In this document: piece by piece, positions 29,380 to 38,238 of the stretch
Layout: every line of letters begins with the position of its first letter
How positions within the stretch are numbered: position 1 is the first letter of the stretch
NCBI GenBank assembly: GCA_020633295.1
Contig: JACKDW010000013.1
Coordinates: 1-64,000, forward strand
Reading direction: 5' to 3'
DNA: 64,000 nt
From: Myxococcales bacterium
GTDB taxonomy: Bacteria > Myxococcota_A > Polyangia > Nannocystales > Nannocystaceae
Made by a program: the position numbers and the translations under genes
The notes under the pieces: generated by a model
What the model was told of the DNA's origin: nothing
What the model saw: the letters and a program-made list of their open reading frames with translations, nothing else
The model's database searches: none

Positions 29380-29760
29380 CGGACCGACGGCGCGGACGAG
29401 CGCGAGCGTGGGCCGATTGTCCCGCGCTCGCTGGACGGAGTAAAGCGTGGAGCAGCGGCGCGCGCGTACGATCGCGCGGCGCTGCGGTCACGCGACGTGG
29501 ACGCGGGGGGCGACGCCCCGACGCGTCCTTCGCGCGCGACGGCCCGGGGCCGCGTCGCGATGGGGCGGCCCCCGCCGGGCGCCGCGCGGACGGTCGCGCG
29601 CGTCGTCGCGGCGCTCGATCGACGACGCGGCGCGGGCCTCCGCCCGCGCGCGTGACCAGAGCTCACCCGGGTCTGGCGATCCCGCGCGTCGATTCGCGTG
29701 TATCTGCACGCGACGCCGGCTTGCGTCCGCCGCGGAACCGCGCTGAGATGTCTACGCTCC
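29380..29760. other. Spacer between divergent genes, no gene seen
   Basis: 381 GC-rich bases between the FHA-AAA+ gene and the acetyltransferase. Open frames in it have Arg/Ala-rich composition and no start context. It must hold both promoters, but I cannot point to specific boxes. Confidence 0.4.
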
Positions 29761-30441
29761 ATGGGCGACGAGGCCGAGCACGCGATCGCGCCGCACTTCG
29801 ACGCGGACTACCGCGAGTCGGCGATCCTCCGCGACGGCTCGCGCGTCGAGCTCCGGCTCGTGCGCCCGACCGACAAGGGGCTGCTCGTAGAGGGCTTCGC
29901 CGGGCTCTCCCCGCAGTCGAGATACCAGCGCTTCCTGACCGCGAAGCCGCGCCTCACGACCCGCGAGCTCGCGTACCTGACCGAGCTCGACGGCGCGCGC
30001 CACCTCGCCATCGGCGCGCTCACGCGGGATGAGCGGGGGCGTGAGCACCCGCTCGGCGTGGGGCGCCTGGTGATCGAGGGCGACACGGGCGCGATCGCCG
30101 AGCCGGCCGTGACGGTGATCGACGCGGCCCAGGGCAGGGGGCTAGGCTCGCTTTTGCTACAGCGGCTGATCGCCGCGGCGCGCGAGCGCGGCGTCCGTCG
30201 CTTCGCGTGCGACGTGCTCGCGAGCAACCGCGCCGCGCTCGCGCTGCTGCGCGAGGCGGCGCCTGACGTCGACGTAACGATCGCGGGCGGGGTCGCCCGC
30301 GTCGAGTTCCTGCTGCCCGACGTCGGCGCCGAGCACCCACACGCGGAGCCGCCGCGGCGCAGCGGCGTGTATCGCTACTTCGTCGCGATCGCCGAGGGGG
30401 CGCTCGAGCTGGTCCGGCGGCTCGACCGACTGCGCGGGTGA
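29761..30441 (+). CDS. GNAT family N-acetyltransferase
   Basis: 226 residues from ATG 29761. The opening RDGSRVELRLVRPTDKGLLVEGF and LSPQSRYQRFLT are typical of the acetyltransferases found alone or at the end of Pat-type acyl-CoA synthetase-like proteins. The acetyl-CoA loop is AQGRGLGSLLLQRLI (motif A), followed by ACDVLASNRAALALLRE. The C-terminal 45 residues (SGVYRYFVAIAEGALELVRRL) are an additional helix. Substrate not determinable; relatives acetylate protein lysines or small amines. No cNMP or CoA-ligase domain is attached. Confidence 0.85.
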   Translation: MGDEAEHAIAPHFDADYRESAILRDGSRVELRLVRPTDKGLLVEGFAGLSPQSRYQRFLTAKPRLTTRELAYLTELDGARHLAIGALTRDERGREHPLGVGRLVIEGDTGAIAEPAVTVIDAAQGRGLGSLLLQRLIAAARERGVRRFACDVLASNRAALALLREAAPDVDVTIAGGVARVEFLLPDVGAEHPHAEPPRRSGVYRYFVAIAEGALELVRRLDRLRG

Positions 30442-30461
30442 GCGGCCCGCGAGCGCTGGAC

Positions 30462-30477
30462 GTGTCCCAGGGAACAT
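30462..30477. promoter_or_regulatory. Palindrome variant GTGTC-CCAGGG-AACAT
   Basis: Keeps the spacing of the ATGTC-N6-GACAT family with one change in each half-site. It ends 45 bases before the ATG of the Cys-rich lipoprotein and is followed by an AT-rich ATTCAGG. Confidence 0.4.
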
Positions 30478-30522
30478 ATTCAGGCTTGCGCCGCGATCGA
30501 GACGTGCCGTACCGTCGAGCGC

Positions 30523-31452
30523 ATGCGAAGAGACGTATGGAGCCCGCTGCGCGCGCTCTCGGCGGTCGCGCTCCCAGCCGCGCTGCTGTTCGCCCCGGCC
30601 TGCGGACCCGGCGACGAGGGCTCGTCGACGCTCAGCGGCGGCATGGTCTCGGTGACCAACGCCGGCATGACCGACGCGAACACCAGCGAGGCGAGCGGCG
30701 AGGCGGAGACCGGGGGCGAGAGCGAGGGCGTCAGCGGCTCGAGCGGCGCGAGCGGGCCCGAGTGCGGCGACGCGGTCTGCGAGGGCATCGAGTACTGCGT
30801 CTCGTGCCCGGCGGACTGCGGCTCTTGTGATCCGATCTGCGGCGACGGGCAGTGCAACGGCAACGAGGGCTGCGGCGACTGCCCCGGCGACTGCGGCGAG
30901 TGCTCGGACTTCTGCGGCGATCAGCTGTGCAGCGAGAACGAGACGTGCATGCAGTGCCCGGCGGACTGCGGCGCGTGCCCGGAGATCTGCGGCGACAATA
31001 TGTGCACGGGCGCCGAGACCTGCGACAGCTGCGAGCAGGACTGCGGCGAGTGCCCCATGAGCTGCGGCAACGGGCAGTGCGAGCAGGGCGAGACCTGCGT
31101 CAACTGCAAGTCGGACTGCGGCGACTGCCCGGCGATCTGCGGCGACGCGATGTGCAACGGCAACGAGGACTGCGGCTCGTGCGAGAACGACTGCGGCGCG
31201 TGCGCGCCCTTCTGCGGCGACAACAGCTGCAACGGCAACGAGAACTGCGGCTCGTGCCCGGGCGACTGCGGCGGCTGCCCGTGCCCGTGCAGCAACGACC
31301 CGGCCTTCGACAACTTCTGCTTCTACGGCCCCAACACGCCCAATTGCGCGATGACGTCACCGGGGGGCTACTGCGACCCGAACGGCGACGGCTCCTACCA
31401 GGACGGCGACTGGGTGCAGGGGTACAATCAGTATCAGCAGCAGTGCGGCTAG
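30523..31452 (+). CDS. Lipoprotein with tandem Cys-rich repeats
   Basis: 309 residues from ATG 30523. The signal ends LPAALLFAPAC (lipobox), then a Gly/Ser/Glu linker to residue 80. Residues 83-258 contain seven or eight copies of a repeat of about 24 residues with the pattern CGDxxCNGxExCxxCxxDCGxC, for example CGDGQCNGNEGCGDCPGDCG. Each unit carries six cysteines and acidic residues. The C-terminus (DPAFDNFCFYGPNTP, GGYCDPNGDGSYQDGDW) is different and ends in Cys-Gly. Such repeats are frequent in myxobacterial surface proteins; disulphide bonds or calcium binding would make a rigid stalk. Role unknown. The M23 lipoprotein starts 18 bases later, so the two are surely one operon. Confidence 0.85.
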   Translation: MRRDVWSPLRALSAVALPAALLFAPACGPGDEGSSTLSGGMVSVTNAGMTDANTSEASGEAETGGESEGVSGSSGASGPECGDAVCEGIEYCVSCPADCGSCDPICGDGQCNGNEGCGDCPGDCGECSDFCGDQLCSENETCMQCPADCGACPEICGDNMCTGAETCDSCEQDCGECPMSCGNGQCEQGETCVNCKSDCGDCPAICGDAMCNGNEDCGSCENDCGACAPFCGDNSCNGNENCGSCPGDCGGCPCPCSNDPAFDNFCFYGPNTPNCAMTSPGGYCDPNGDGSYQDGDWVQGYNQYQQQCG

Positions 31453-31470
31453 TCGCCGCGGGAGGTGACG

Positions 31471-32832
31471 ATGAAGGGTCGTTGGGACAGGTTAACAGCG
31501 GCGGGCGCGGTGCTCACCGCGCTCGCGCTCGGCGGCTGCTCCGACGGCGCCGGCGACGACACCGAGACGACGAGCTCGCTGACCACCGTCGCCGCCTCCG
31601 CGACGACGGGCGGGACCACCGGCGACGCGACCGACAGCGGCGACGCGACGAGCGAGGGCGGCGAGACGACGACGGGCGCGAGCGCGACGACCCAGCCGAC
31701 GACCGGGTCGATGACGACCGACACGACCGCGACGTCGCTGACCACCGACACCTCCAACACGACGAACGACCCCTGCGCCGAGATGCCCGGCGGGTGCGAT
31801 CCGTCGACGACGGGCGACCCGCCCTCGGATGACCCCTGCGACGGCTGGCAGGATGGCGTCTACTGCGGCGGGACGCTCGGCGGCGTCGCCGATCACAACA
31901 CCATCTACCAGTGTATGGGGGGCGTGACCTACAGCGCGCAGCCGTGCGCGAACGGCTGCGACAACAACGTCTGCAACCCCGACGTCAGCGACCCCTGCGA
32001 GTCCGCGAATTCTGGCAACGGCTACTACTGCGGCGAGACCCTCAGCGGCGGCGCGGCCGGGACGCTGTACCTGTGCAACAACGGCAGCACGGTCAACACC
32101 GAGGCCTGCGGCAACGGCTGCCAGGTCAACCCCCCGGGCTACGCCGACGCGTGCAAGCCCGATCTCAACGAGGACCTCTGTCAGTACGCCGACGGCGGGA
32201 ACGGGCCCTACTGCGGATCGAGCCTGCAGCCCGGCCTCGCCGACGACGTGCTGTTCCAGTGCGTCAACAACCAGACCCAGTCGCAGCAGGACTGCCTCAA
32301 CGGCTGTCTGCAGATGCCCCCCGGCGTCCCGGACGAGTGCGCGCCGATGCAGGGCAACAACGACTGCTGCCTCGAGAAGCCGCCCGGGACGCTCACGCAG
32401 TCGTACTCGGCCTGCGGCGGCGGCGGCTCGCACTACGGCATCGACTACGGGACCGCGATCGGCACGCCGATCTACGCGGGCATGGCCGGCACCGTCGTCA
32501 GCCACGCGCTCGGCTACCCCAACTGCTACAACAACGGCTGCTCGCAGTCGTGCTGGAACGCGTTTAACTACGTCAAGCTCAAGGCCGACTGCGGCGACCC
32601 GAACAACGCGGCCAACGACTTCTACATCTACTACCTGCACATCGACGGGCTGCCGGGCGGCGTCACCAACGGCACGCACCTCGAGCAGGATCAGCTGCTG
32701 GCCTACAGCGGCAACTCGGGCTGCTCGTCGGGGCCGCACATCCACATCGAGACCGTGTCGGTGCCCCAGGGCCAGCAAGCGTTCCTCGGCAGCTGCAACT
32801 CCGAGAACCCGGCGCCCAACTACTGCGGCTGA
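31471..32832 (+). CDS. M23 family metallopeptidase lipoprotein with Cys-rich modules
   Basis: 453 residues from ATG 31471, chosen for the strong GGAGGTG site just before it. The signal ends TALALGGC. A Thr/Ser/Asp-rich linker leads to three modules with the pattern CxxxxxxGxYCG...LYxCxxGxxxxxxxCxxGC (about 120-295). The C-terminal M23/LytM domain has HYGIDYG (zinc ligands His and Asp) and HIHIE, with extra cysteines between. M23 enzymes cut peptide cross-links in peptidoglycan. Anchored outside, it could remodel the cell's own wall or attack that of prey. The operon with the Cys-repeat lipoprotein suggests they act together. Confidence 0.9.
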   Translation: MKGRWDRLTAAGAVLTALALGGCSDGAGDDTETTSSLTTVAASATTGGTTGDATDSGDATSEGGETTTGASATTQPTTGSMTTDTTATSLTTDTSNTTNDPCAEMPGGCDPSTTGDPPSDDPCDGWQDGVYCGGTLGGVADHNTIYQCMGGVTYSAQPCANGCDNNVCNPDVSDPCESANSGNGYYCGETLSGGAAGTLYLCNNGSTVNTEACGNGCQVNPPGYADACKPDLNEDLCQYADGGNGPYCGSSLQPGLADDVLFQCVNNQTQSQQDCLNGCLQMPPGVPDECAPMQGNNDCCLEKPPGTLTQSYSACGGGGSHYGIDYGTAIGTPIYAGMAGTVVSHALGYPNCYNNGCSQSCWNAFNYVKLKADCGDPNNAANDFYIYYLHIDGLPGGVTNGTHLEQDQLLAYSGNSGCSSGPHIHIETVSVPQGQQAFLGSCNSENPAPNYCG

Positions 32833-32929
32833 CGTGCGCGCCGACGCGCGAGTCCCCGCGCGGCGCTCGAGCGTCGATGCCGGGCTCCTCGGGGCTCGTG
32901 GGCGCGCGGGGAGTGTGCGATGCTTCGAC

Positions 32930-33319
32930 GTGGATCGCCGCTCCTCGCTCGGTCGTCACGCGCTGGCCTTCTCGCGGACCCTCGCGCTGGTGATCGCGTC
33001 GGCGTCCTGCGGGGGGCGGAGCGCGGCGCCCGAGGTCCCGCCCGCGCGCGCGCCCACGCCGAGCCCGGCGCCCGAGGGAGGCGCGGCCCCGAGCGACGCG
33101 CCGGCGCCCGCGAACAGGAATGAAGAGACATCTCCTCCGCCGCCGCGCCCCGATCCCGCTGAGGCGCCCGCGGACGCGCTCGAGACCCCCGACGACCCGT
33201 GCGTCGCGGACTGCCTGCGACGCAGCCAGATGCGCGCGATCGCGTGGGAGCAGATCCAGCGCGACTGCGCGGCGGAGTGCGAGGGCGCCCAGGAGCGCGT
33301 CGATCAGGGCAGCGGGTAG
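32930..33319 (+). CDS. Small Cys-containing lipoprotein
   Basis: I place the start at GTG 32930; it gives RHALAFSRTLALVIASASC, a usable lipoprotein signal. About 60 residues of Pro/Ala/Glu-rich linker follow, then a short helix pair bounded by cysteines: DDPCVADCLRRSQMRAIAWEQIQRDCAAEC (a CxxxC...CxxxC hairpin). The CX3C-helix-CX3C pattern resembles a small helical hairpin fold. Function unknown. Its 3' end overlaps the convergent cupin-like gene by 16 bases. Confidence 0.65.
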   Translation: MDRRSSLGRHALAFSRTLALVIASASCGGRSAAPEVPPARAPTPSPAPEGGAAPSDAPAPANRNEETSPPPPRPDPAEAPADALETPDDPCVADCLRRSQMRAIAWEQIQRDCAAECEGAQERVDQGSG

Positions 33320-33840
33320 CGCTCGCGGAACGCCGCGAGCAGCTCGCGCTTCACGGCGGGATCCAGCGGCGGCTGCGGGCGTTCGGGCTTGGGGAAGGGC
33401 GCTCTCCGGTCGCGCGTGTACGGCCGGCCCGTGATCATCAACGACAGCGCCGGGCCGCCGAGCGGGCGCACCGCGTGCCAGGCGCTGGGCTCGACCATCT
33501 CGTAGCGGCTGCCCGCGGCGAGCTCGAGGGTCGTCAGCACCGTCGGCGATCCGTCCGCGCCGGGCGTCGCGATCGTGTGCGCGTAGCGACCGGTGAGCAG
33601 GTGGACGGCGCTCGGCCAGTCGTGCGGGTGCACCAGCGCCTCACCCTCCTCGCACGGCCAGATCCGGTGGAGGTAGACGCGATGCTCGCCGTGCTGTCGC
33701 CACACTCGCTCGACCCGCGGCGGGTGGTAGATGACGTCGAGGGTGCTCCAGGTGTCCTCCGCCTCGCGGAGCAGCTGCGGCAGCGCGCGCCGCTCGAGCG
33801 CCGCGAGCGCGGGCAGCATGGGCGTGTTCGAGTGGGTCAC
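33304..33840 (-). CDS. Cupin-like protein
   Basis: 178 residues from GTG 33840 (VTHSNTPMLPALAALERR). Strand pattern and spaced histidines suggest a cupin/RmlC barrel of the cysteine-dioxygenase-like kind: YLHRIWPCEEGEALVHPHDWPSAVHLLTG carries several possible metal-binding His, with SAWHAVRPLGGPALSLMITG near the end. No exact cysteine dioxygenase signature is evident, so the reaction is open. No signal peptide, hence cytoplasmic. Frame extends to 33933 without a better start. Confidence 0.65.
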   Translation of the reverse strand: MTHSNTPMLPALAALERRALPQLLREAEDTWSTLDVIYHPPRVERVWRQHGEHRVYLHRIWPCEEGEALVHPHDWPSAVHLLTGRYAHTIATPGADGSPTVLTTLELAAGSRYEMVEPSAWHAVRPLGGPALSLMITGRPYTRDRRAPFPKPERPQPPLDPAVKRELLAAFRERYPLP

Positions 33841-34154
33841 GCGCCGGGTATAGCATCGCGGCGCGCTGCGGCCGCGCGGCTCGCCGAGGTGGACGGGGCC
33901 GCGCGACCGATTGAGTCGAGGTGCCCGCGTCACGCGCGCGCCGGCGCCGAGGTCGGTCGAGCGAGGACGCGGCGCGCGATCCGGGTGGTCGTGTTAGGTG
34001 TCTTTATGGACATGTATTGAGATTACGCGCGGCCGCGTTGACGCGTTTCGCCTCGGTGGCGCCGAACGCCCCGGTCACGAGTCGTGTCACGCGCGCGCGC
34101 TCGACCGAGACGCGCGGGGACCCGTATCATCGCGACGCAGCGGGAGGACGCGAC
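33841..34154. other. Spacer with palindrome, no gene seen
   Basis: 314 bases between the divergent cupin-like and GAF genes. Mostly GC-rich; an AT-rich island at 33992-34025 contains the palindrome variant at 33998. No convincing open frame. Confidence 0.4.
33998..34013. promoter_or_regulatory. Palindrome GTGTC-TTTATG-GACAT
   Basis: One mismatch from ATGTC-N6-GACAT, in an AT-rich island about 140 bases before the GAF-domain gene at 34155. Confidence 0.45.
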
Positions 34155-34601
34155 ATGAATCCAGAGGGACATGTCAGTATGGCCGCGCGCGCCTGTCTCG
34201 AGCAGGGCTACCGCCGGCTCCGGCTCGAGCTCGGGATCGTCAGCCGCATCCGCGGCGACGTGTACCAGATCATCGCGGTGTACCCCGACAGCGGCATGCT
34301 CGGGCTCGGCACCGAGCTCCCGCTCGAGCAGACCTACTGCCGCGACGTCTTCGAGCGCGGGCGCGCGCTGGCCCGCAACGACCTCAGCGGCGAGTGGGGG
34401 CTCTCGCGTCACCCGCTGTACGTCATGCTGTCGCTCGAGGCGTACATCGGCGCGCCGCTGCGGGTGCGCGGCGCGACCTGGGGGACCATCAACTTCACGT
34501 CGCACGTCCGCCGGCGCGCGTTCACGGACGAGGACCTCGCGTTCGTGTCGGCGCTGGCGGACCGCGTCGGTCTCGAGATCGAGCGATCGCTCGAGTTCTG
34601 A
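34155..34601 (+). CDS. Stand-alone GAF domain protein
   Basis: 148 residues from ATG 34155 behind a GGGAGGA ribosome site. The whole protein is one GAF domain: LELGIVSRIRGDVYQIIAVYPD, the LEQTYCRDVFERGRAL helix typical of light- or ligand-sensing GAFs, YIGAPLRVRGATWGTINFTS, and a final helix FVSALADRVGLEIERSL. The Cys in TYCRDVF is where some GAFs hold a cofactor, but this is not specific. No output domain is fused, so it may signal by protein contact. It ends 3 bases from the stop of the MepA gene (convergent). Confidence 0.85.
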   Translation: MNPEGHVSMAARACLEQGYRRLRLELGIVSRIRGDVYQIIAVYPDSGMLGLGTELPLEQTYCRDVFERGRALARNDLSGEWGLSRHPLYVMLSLEAYIGAPLRVRGATWGTINFTSHVRRRAFTDEDLAFVSALADRVGLEIERSLEF

Positions 34602-34604
34602 GCG

Positions 34605-35867
34605 CTACTCGCCCTCGTCCTCGTCCCCGTCCTCGTCCGAGAGCTCCCGGTAGCGCCCCTCCTTGCGCCACTGCTCGCGGCGCGCGGTCGCGCCCTCGCG
34701 CGACTCCTTGCCGCTCGGGTGCGGCTCGATCCAGCCGCGGCGCAGCAGCGTGTGGGCTCGGCTCGGCCCGCAGCGAGCCTCGTTCACGCCGCACAGGAAG
34801 CGCACGTGGATGTGGCCCTTGTGCCCGTGCGAGTGGCGGACGATCGCCTCCCATTTATGCTCCCGGCGCGGCCAGTGGAGGATCGGGCGCAGCTCGTCCT
34901 CGGTCACGCCCTCCTCGCGCGCGGCGGCGTACAGGTGCTTCTGCAGGCGCCAGTCGAAGAAGATCATCGAGACCTCGCCGGTGTCGACGAGCGCCTCGAT
35001 CAGCTCCCACAGCGCCGGCCAATCCACGGCGTCCGGTCGCGGGTAGGTGTTCGGCGGCACGCCGGGCACCAGCGGGAGGCGGATGTCGATGTCGAGCCCG
35101 GTGCGGTGCGACTTGTGCGGCGGGAAGCGGCCGCCGCGCTGGCGGCTGATCGAGCCGATCATGATCTCGCCCTCGTAGCCGACGTCGACGCGCAGCGTCC
35201 GGAACGCTTTCTCGAGGTTCTCGATCGTGTGCGAGCTGGCCCAGAGGACGTTGAGGCCGGTCGGGCGCCGCGTCCACAGCGGGCTCTCGGGCAGCCGGAT
35301 GCCGTTCTTCAGGCGGCCGTACTGGGGGCGGCCGTAGCTGGTCGCGTCGTCGCGGAACTCGAGGGGCGGCGGCGCGGGCCCGCGCTTGCAGTTGACCGTG
35401 CGCGGCCTCCCGGGGTCGATCCAGACCGATATCTCCTGCCCGGCGGTCAGCGGCTTGCCGCGCGTGCGCCAATTCCAGGAGCGCAGGTCGTTGCTGGCGA
35501 CGCGGTGCTTGATCGCGACGGCGAACCAGTCCTCGCCGTCCTGGACCGTGTACGTGATCTCCTCGCGCGGCGGGGGGATCCGCGTCGCCTCGACCTTGAT
35601 CGTCCGCCCCTTGCGCAGGCTGACGCGGCTGTGCTTGAGCTTGTTGAGCTCGACGATGTGCTCGCGCGTGACGCCGTAGCGGATCGCGATCTGCGAGACG
35701 CGCTCCTTGGGCGCGACCGTGTGCTTGACGAGCTCCGGCTCCTCGAGAACGCGCGTCTCGGTGATCCAGCGCGTGCAGAGCGGATCTGTGGAGGTCGCCT
35801 CGCCCGCCGCGTCCCCTTGGGACAGCAGGACGAGCATGGCAGTCAGCAGCCCCACCATCGACATCAA
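34605..35867 (-). CDS. LysM-MepA penicillin-insensitive murein endopeptidase
   Basis: 420 residues from ATG 35867. A hydrophobic N-terminus (MVGLLTAMLVLLSQG) serves as signal peptide. Two LysM-type modules bind peptidoglycan: VKHTVAPKERVSQIAIRYGV at about 47-92 and ITYTVQDGEDWFAVAIKHRV at about 104-150. The catalytic domain is peptidase M74 (MepA): FPPHKSHRTGLDIDIRL provides His and Asp zinc ligands, and HSHGHKGHIHVRF the remaining His. MepA cuts D-Ala-mDAP cross-links. The C-terminus is highly charged (EDGDEDEGE). The LysM pair is an addition to the E. coli form and should hold the enzyme on the wall. Confidence 0.92.
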   Translation of the reverse strand: MMSMVGLLTAMLVLLSQGDAAGEATSTDPLCTRWITETRVLEEPELVKHTVAPKERVSQIAIRYGVTREHIVELNKLKHSRVSLRKGRTIKVEATRIPPPREEITYTVQDGEDWFAVAIKHRVASNDLRSWNWRTRGKPLTAGQEISVWIDPGRPRTVNCKRGPAPPPLEFRDDATSYGRPQYGRLKNGIRLPESPLWTRRPTGLNVLWASSHTIENLEKAFRTLRVDVGYEGEIMIGSISRQRGGRFPPHKSHRTGLDIDIRLPLVPGVPPNTYPRPDAVDWPALWELIEALVDTGEVSMIFFDWRLQKHLYAAAREEGVTEDELRPILHWPRREHKWEAIVRHSHGHKGHIHVRFLCGVNEARCGPSRAHTLLRRGWIEPHPSGKESREGATARREQWRKEGRYRELSDEDGDEDEGE

Positions 35868-36180
35868 ACGCTAGCAGACCGGTCCGCCGGTCGTCCAGCG
35901 CGCTGGTCCCACGCGGCGCGAGAGCGGCGCGCTGCGCCGCTCCGGCGCCGAATCGCGGTTGGAATTCCCGGGCCCCAGGAGGTCCTACTCGAGACTCGCG
36001 ACGTGGTCGTCCGTCCGGAGCAGCGGGCGGATATATACCGGGGGGTCGAGGGGCGGGGGAGCCCATGACCTGGGGCGGCCGCGTCGCGCGTCAATCTACG
36101 ACAACCCAGGGCAGACCGCCGAGCGTGGCGGTCTGCCCCTATGTACATATGGCGAGCCCGGGCGGCGCGAGCTCGCGCCG
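35868..36180. other. Spacer with a strong hairpin, no gene seen
   Basis: 313 bases between thrS and the MepA gene, both on the minus strand. It holds the thrS terminator at 36109 and, nearer 35867, the promoter region of the MepA gene. No credible open frame. Confidence 0.5.
36109..36138 (-). terminator. Hairpin terminator after thrS
   Basis: GGGCAGACCGCC (36109-36120) and GGCGGTCTGCCC (36127-36138) form a perfect 12-bp stem with a 6-base loop, about 45 bases past the thrS stop. On the minus strand it is followed by GGGTTGTCG, a weak T-tract, as is common in high-GC genomes. Confidence 0.75.
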
Positions 36181-38238
36181 TCAGGCGGCGGCCTCGCGCG
36201 CGGCCGCGAACGAGGCGATCAGCGCGGGCACCGTGAAGGCGCCCAGACGCTCGATGAATTGCTCCACGCGCAGCTCGCCGAGCTCCTCGCCGTCGGACGT
36301 GCGCGCGTTGATCGTGCCGTGCTCGACCTCCTTCGCGCCGATCACGACGGCGTACGGGATCTTCATGAGCGCGCTGCGGCGGATCTTGTAGCCGAGGCGC
36401 TCGTCGCTCTCGTCGAGCTCGACGCGCAGGCCGGCGCGCGCGAGCTGATCCTGGACCGCGCGCGCGTACTCGAGGTGCTTCTCGGAGACCGGGAGCACGT
36501 GGACCTGCACCGGCGCGAGCCACAGCGGGAACGCGCCCGCGAAGTGCTCCGTGATGATCCCGAAGAAGCGCTCGATCGAGCCGTAGCAGGCGCGGTGAAT
36601 CATCACCGGCGTGTGCCGATCCCCGTCGGCGCCGACGTACTCGAGCCCGAAGCGCCCGGGCATCGAGAAGTCGAGCTGGATCGTCCCGCACTGCCACGTG
36701 CGGCCGATGCAGTCGCGGATGTGGAAGTCGATCTTGGGCCCGTAGAACGCGCCGTCGCCGGGGTTGAGCTTGTAGGCGCGCCCGCTGGCGTCGAGCGCCC
36801 CCTTGAGCGCCGACTCGGCGGCCTCCCACATCTCGTCGGAGCCGATCGACTTCTCGGGCCGCGTCGACAGCTCGAGCGCGACGTCCGTGAGCCCGAACGC
36901 GCCGTAGACCTCGAAGAAGAAGTCGATCAGCAGGTTGATCTCGCCGTTGATCTGCTCGGGCGTGCAGAAGTGGTGGGCGTCGTCCTGCGTGAACGCCTGC
37001 ACGCGGAACAGCCCGTGGCGCACGCCCGACATCTCGCGGCGGTGGACCAGCCCCATCTCCGCGAGCCGCAGCGGGAACTCGTTGTGGCTGCGCAGGCGGT
37101 GCTTGTAGATGAGCAGGTGGCCGGGGCAGTTCATCGGCTTGACCGCCATGGGCCGATCCTCCTCGGCGTTGTGGTTGATGCCGTCCTCGGCCCGCGCGTC
37201 CCGCACCTGCCGGCGCGTGAAGAACATGTTCTCCATGTAGTTGTCGTAGTGACCCGAGCGGTGCCACATCGACTCCGAGAGGATCAGCGGCGTGCGCACC
37301 TCGTGGTAGTCGCGGCGCGCGAGCATGCCGCGCATGAAGTCCTGCAGGAGGTTGTAGATCGTCGCGCCCTTGGGGTGCAGGAACGGGAAGCCGGGCGCGT
37401 CGTCGACGAAGTGGAACAGGTCGAGCTGCTCGCCGAGCACCCGGTGGTCGCGCTTCTTCGCCTCCTCGAGCATGTGCAGGTACTCGGCCAGCTCCTTCTT
37501 CTTGAAGAACGCCGTGCCGTACACGCGCACCAGCGGCTCGCGCGACGCGTCCGCGCGCCAGTACGCGCCGGAGACCTTCATCAGCTTCGTGTGCTTGAGC
37601 CAGCCCGTGCTGGGCACGTGCGGGCCGCGGCAGAGGTCGATGAACCCGCCCGAGCGGTAGAAGCTCAGCTCGGGCGCGTCCGGCTCACCCGAGAGCGCGC
37701 CGGCGCGCTTGAGCTCGTCGACGATCTCGCGCTTGAATTGGTTGAAGCCGGCGCCGCCCTCGACCTTGTCGATGGCCTGGTAGTCCTGGAACACGGGGTC
37801 GCGCTCGGACGCGGCGACGCAGCGCACGAAGGGGTCGTCCCGCTTGGCCAGCGCCTTCATGCGTTGCTCGATCTTCGGGAAGTCCGCGGGCGTGATCGTC
37901 TGCCCGTCAGGCATGAAGATGTCGTAGTAGAAGCCGTCGTCCGTGACGGGCCCGATCGTCAGCTGGGCGCTCGGGAATTCCTCGAGGATCGCGGCGGCCA
38001 TGAGGTGCGCGGCGGAGTGCCGCAGCGTCTCGAGGCCGAGCGGGTCACGATCCGTGACGAGCCGCACCGCGTCGCCGTCCTGAAGCGCGTGGCGGACGTC
38101 GACCTGGCGATCGTTGACGAGGCCGATGACCGTCGCCTTGGCGAGGCCGGGCGAGATGGATCGAGCGAGGTCGAGGACCGTAGCGCCGTCCTCCAGCGAC
38201 CTGCTGGAACCGTCGGGGAGCGTGACCGCGATGCTCAT
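36181..38238 (-). CDS. thrS: Threonine-tRNA ligase
   Basis: 685 residues from ATG 38238 (MSIAVTLPDGSS). Order of domains: TGS (1-60), the editing domain with HSAAH (about 77-81, the SAD/HxxxH signature), the class II catalytic core with the zinc site in MNCPGHLLIYKHRLRS (split), RLAEMGLVHRREMSG, FCTPEQ, and a C-terminal anticodon-binding domain (LAPVQVHVLPVSEKH, DESDERLGYKIRRSALMKIPY). It charges tRNA-Thr and edits Ser-tRNA. Slightly longer than the E. coli enzyme. The usual partners infC-rpmI-rplT are not downstream. The leader (38239-38613) carries a strong hairpin, so attenuation is possible. Confidence 0.97.
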   Translation of the reverse strand: MSIAVTLPDGSSRSLEDGATVLDLARSISPGLAKATVIGLVNDRQVDVRHALQDGDAVRLVTDRDPLGLETLRHSAAHLMAAAILEEFPSAQLTIGPVTDDGFYYDIFMPDGQTITPADFPKIEQRMKALAKRDDPFVRCVAASERDPVFQDYQAIDKVEGGAGFNQFKREIVDELKRAGALSGEPDAPELSFYRSGGFIDLCRGPHVPSTGWLKHTKLMKVSGAYWRADASREPLVRVYGTAFFKKKELAEYLHMLEEAKKRDHRVLGEQLDLFHFVDDAPGFPFLHPKGATIYNLLQDFMRGMLARRDYHEVRTPLILSESMWHRSGHYDNYMENMFFTRRQVRDARAEDGINHNAEEDRPMAVKPMNCPGHLLIYKHRLRSHNEFPLRLAEMGLVHRREMSGVRHGLFRVQAFTQDDAHHFCTPEQINGEINLLIDFFFEVYGAFGLTDVALELSTRPEKSIGSDEMWEAAESALKGALDASGRAYKLNPGDGAFYGPKIDFHIRDCIGRTWQCGTIQLDFSMPGRFGLEYVGADGDRHTPVMIHRACYGSIERFFGIITEHFAGAFPLWLAPVQVHVLPVSEKHLEYARAVQDQLARAGLRVELDESDERLGYKIRRSALMKIPYAVVIGAKEVEHGTINARTSDGEELGELRVEQFIERLGAFTVPALIASFAAAREAAA

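Noticed and set aside
34164..34175. GGGACATGTCAG at the start of the GAF gene as a further palindrome copy
   Set aside because: Left half-site absent at the required spacing.
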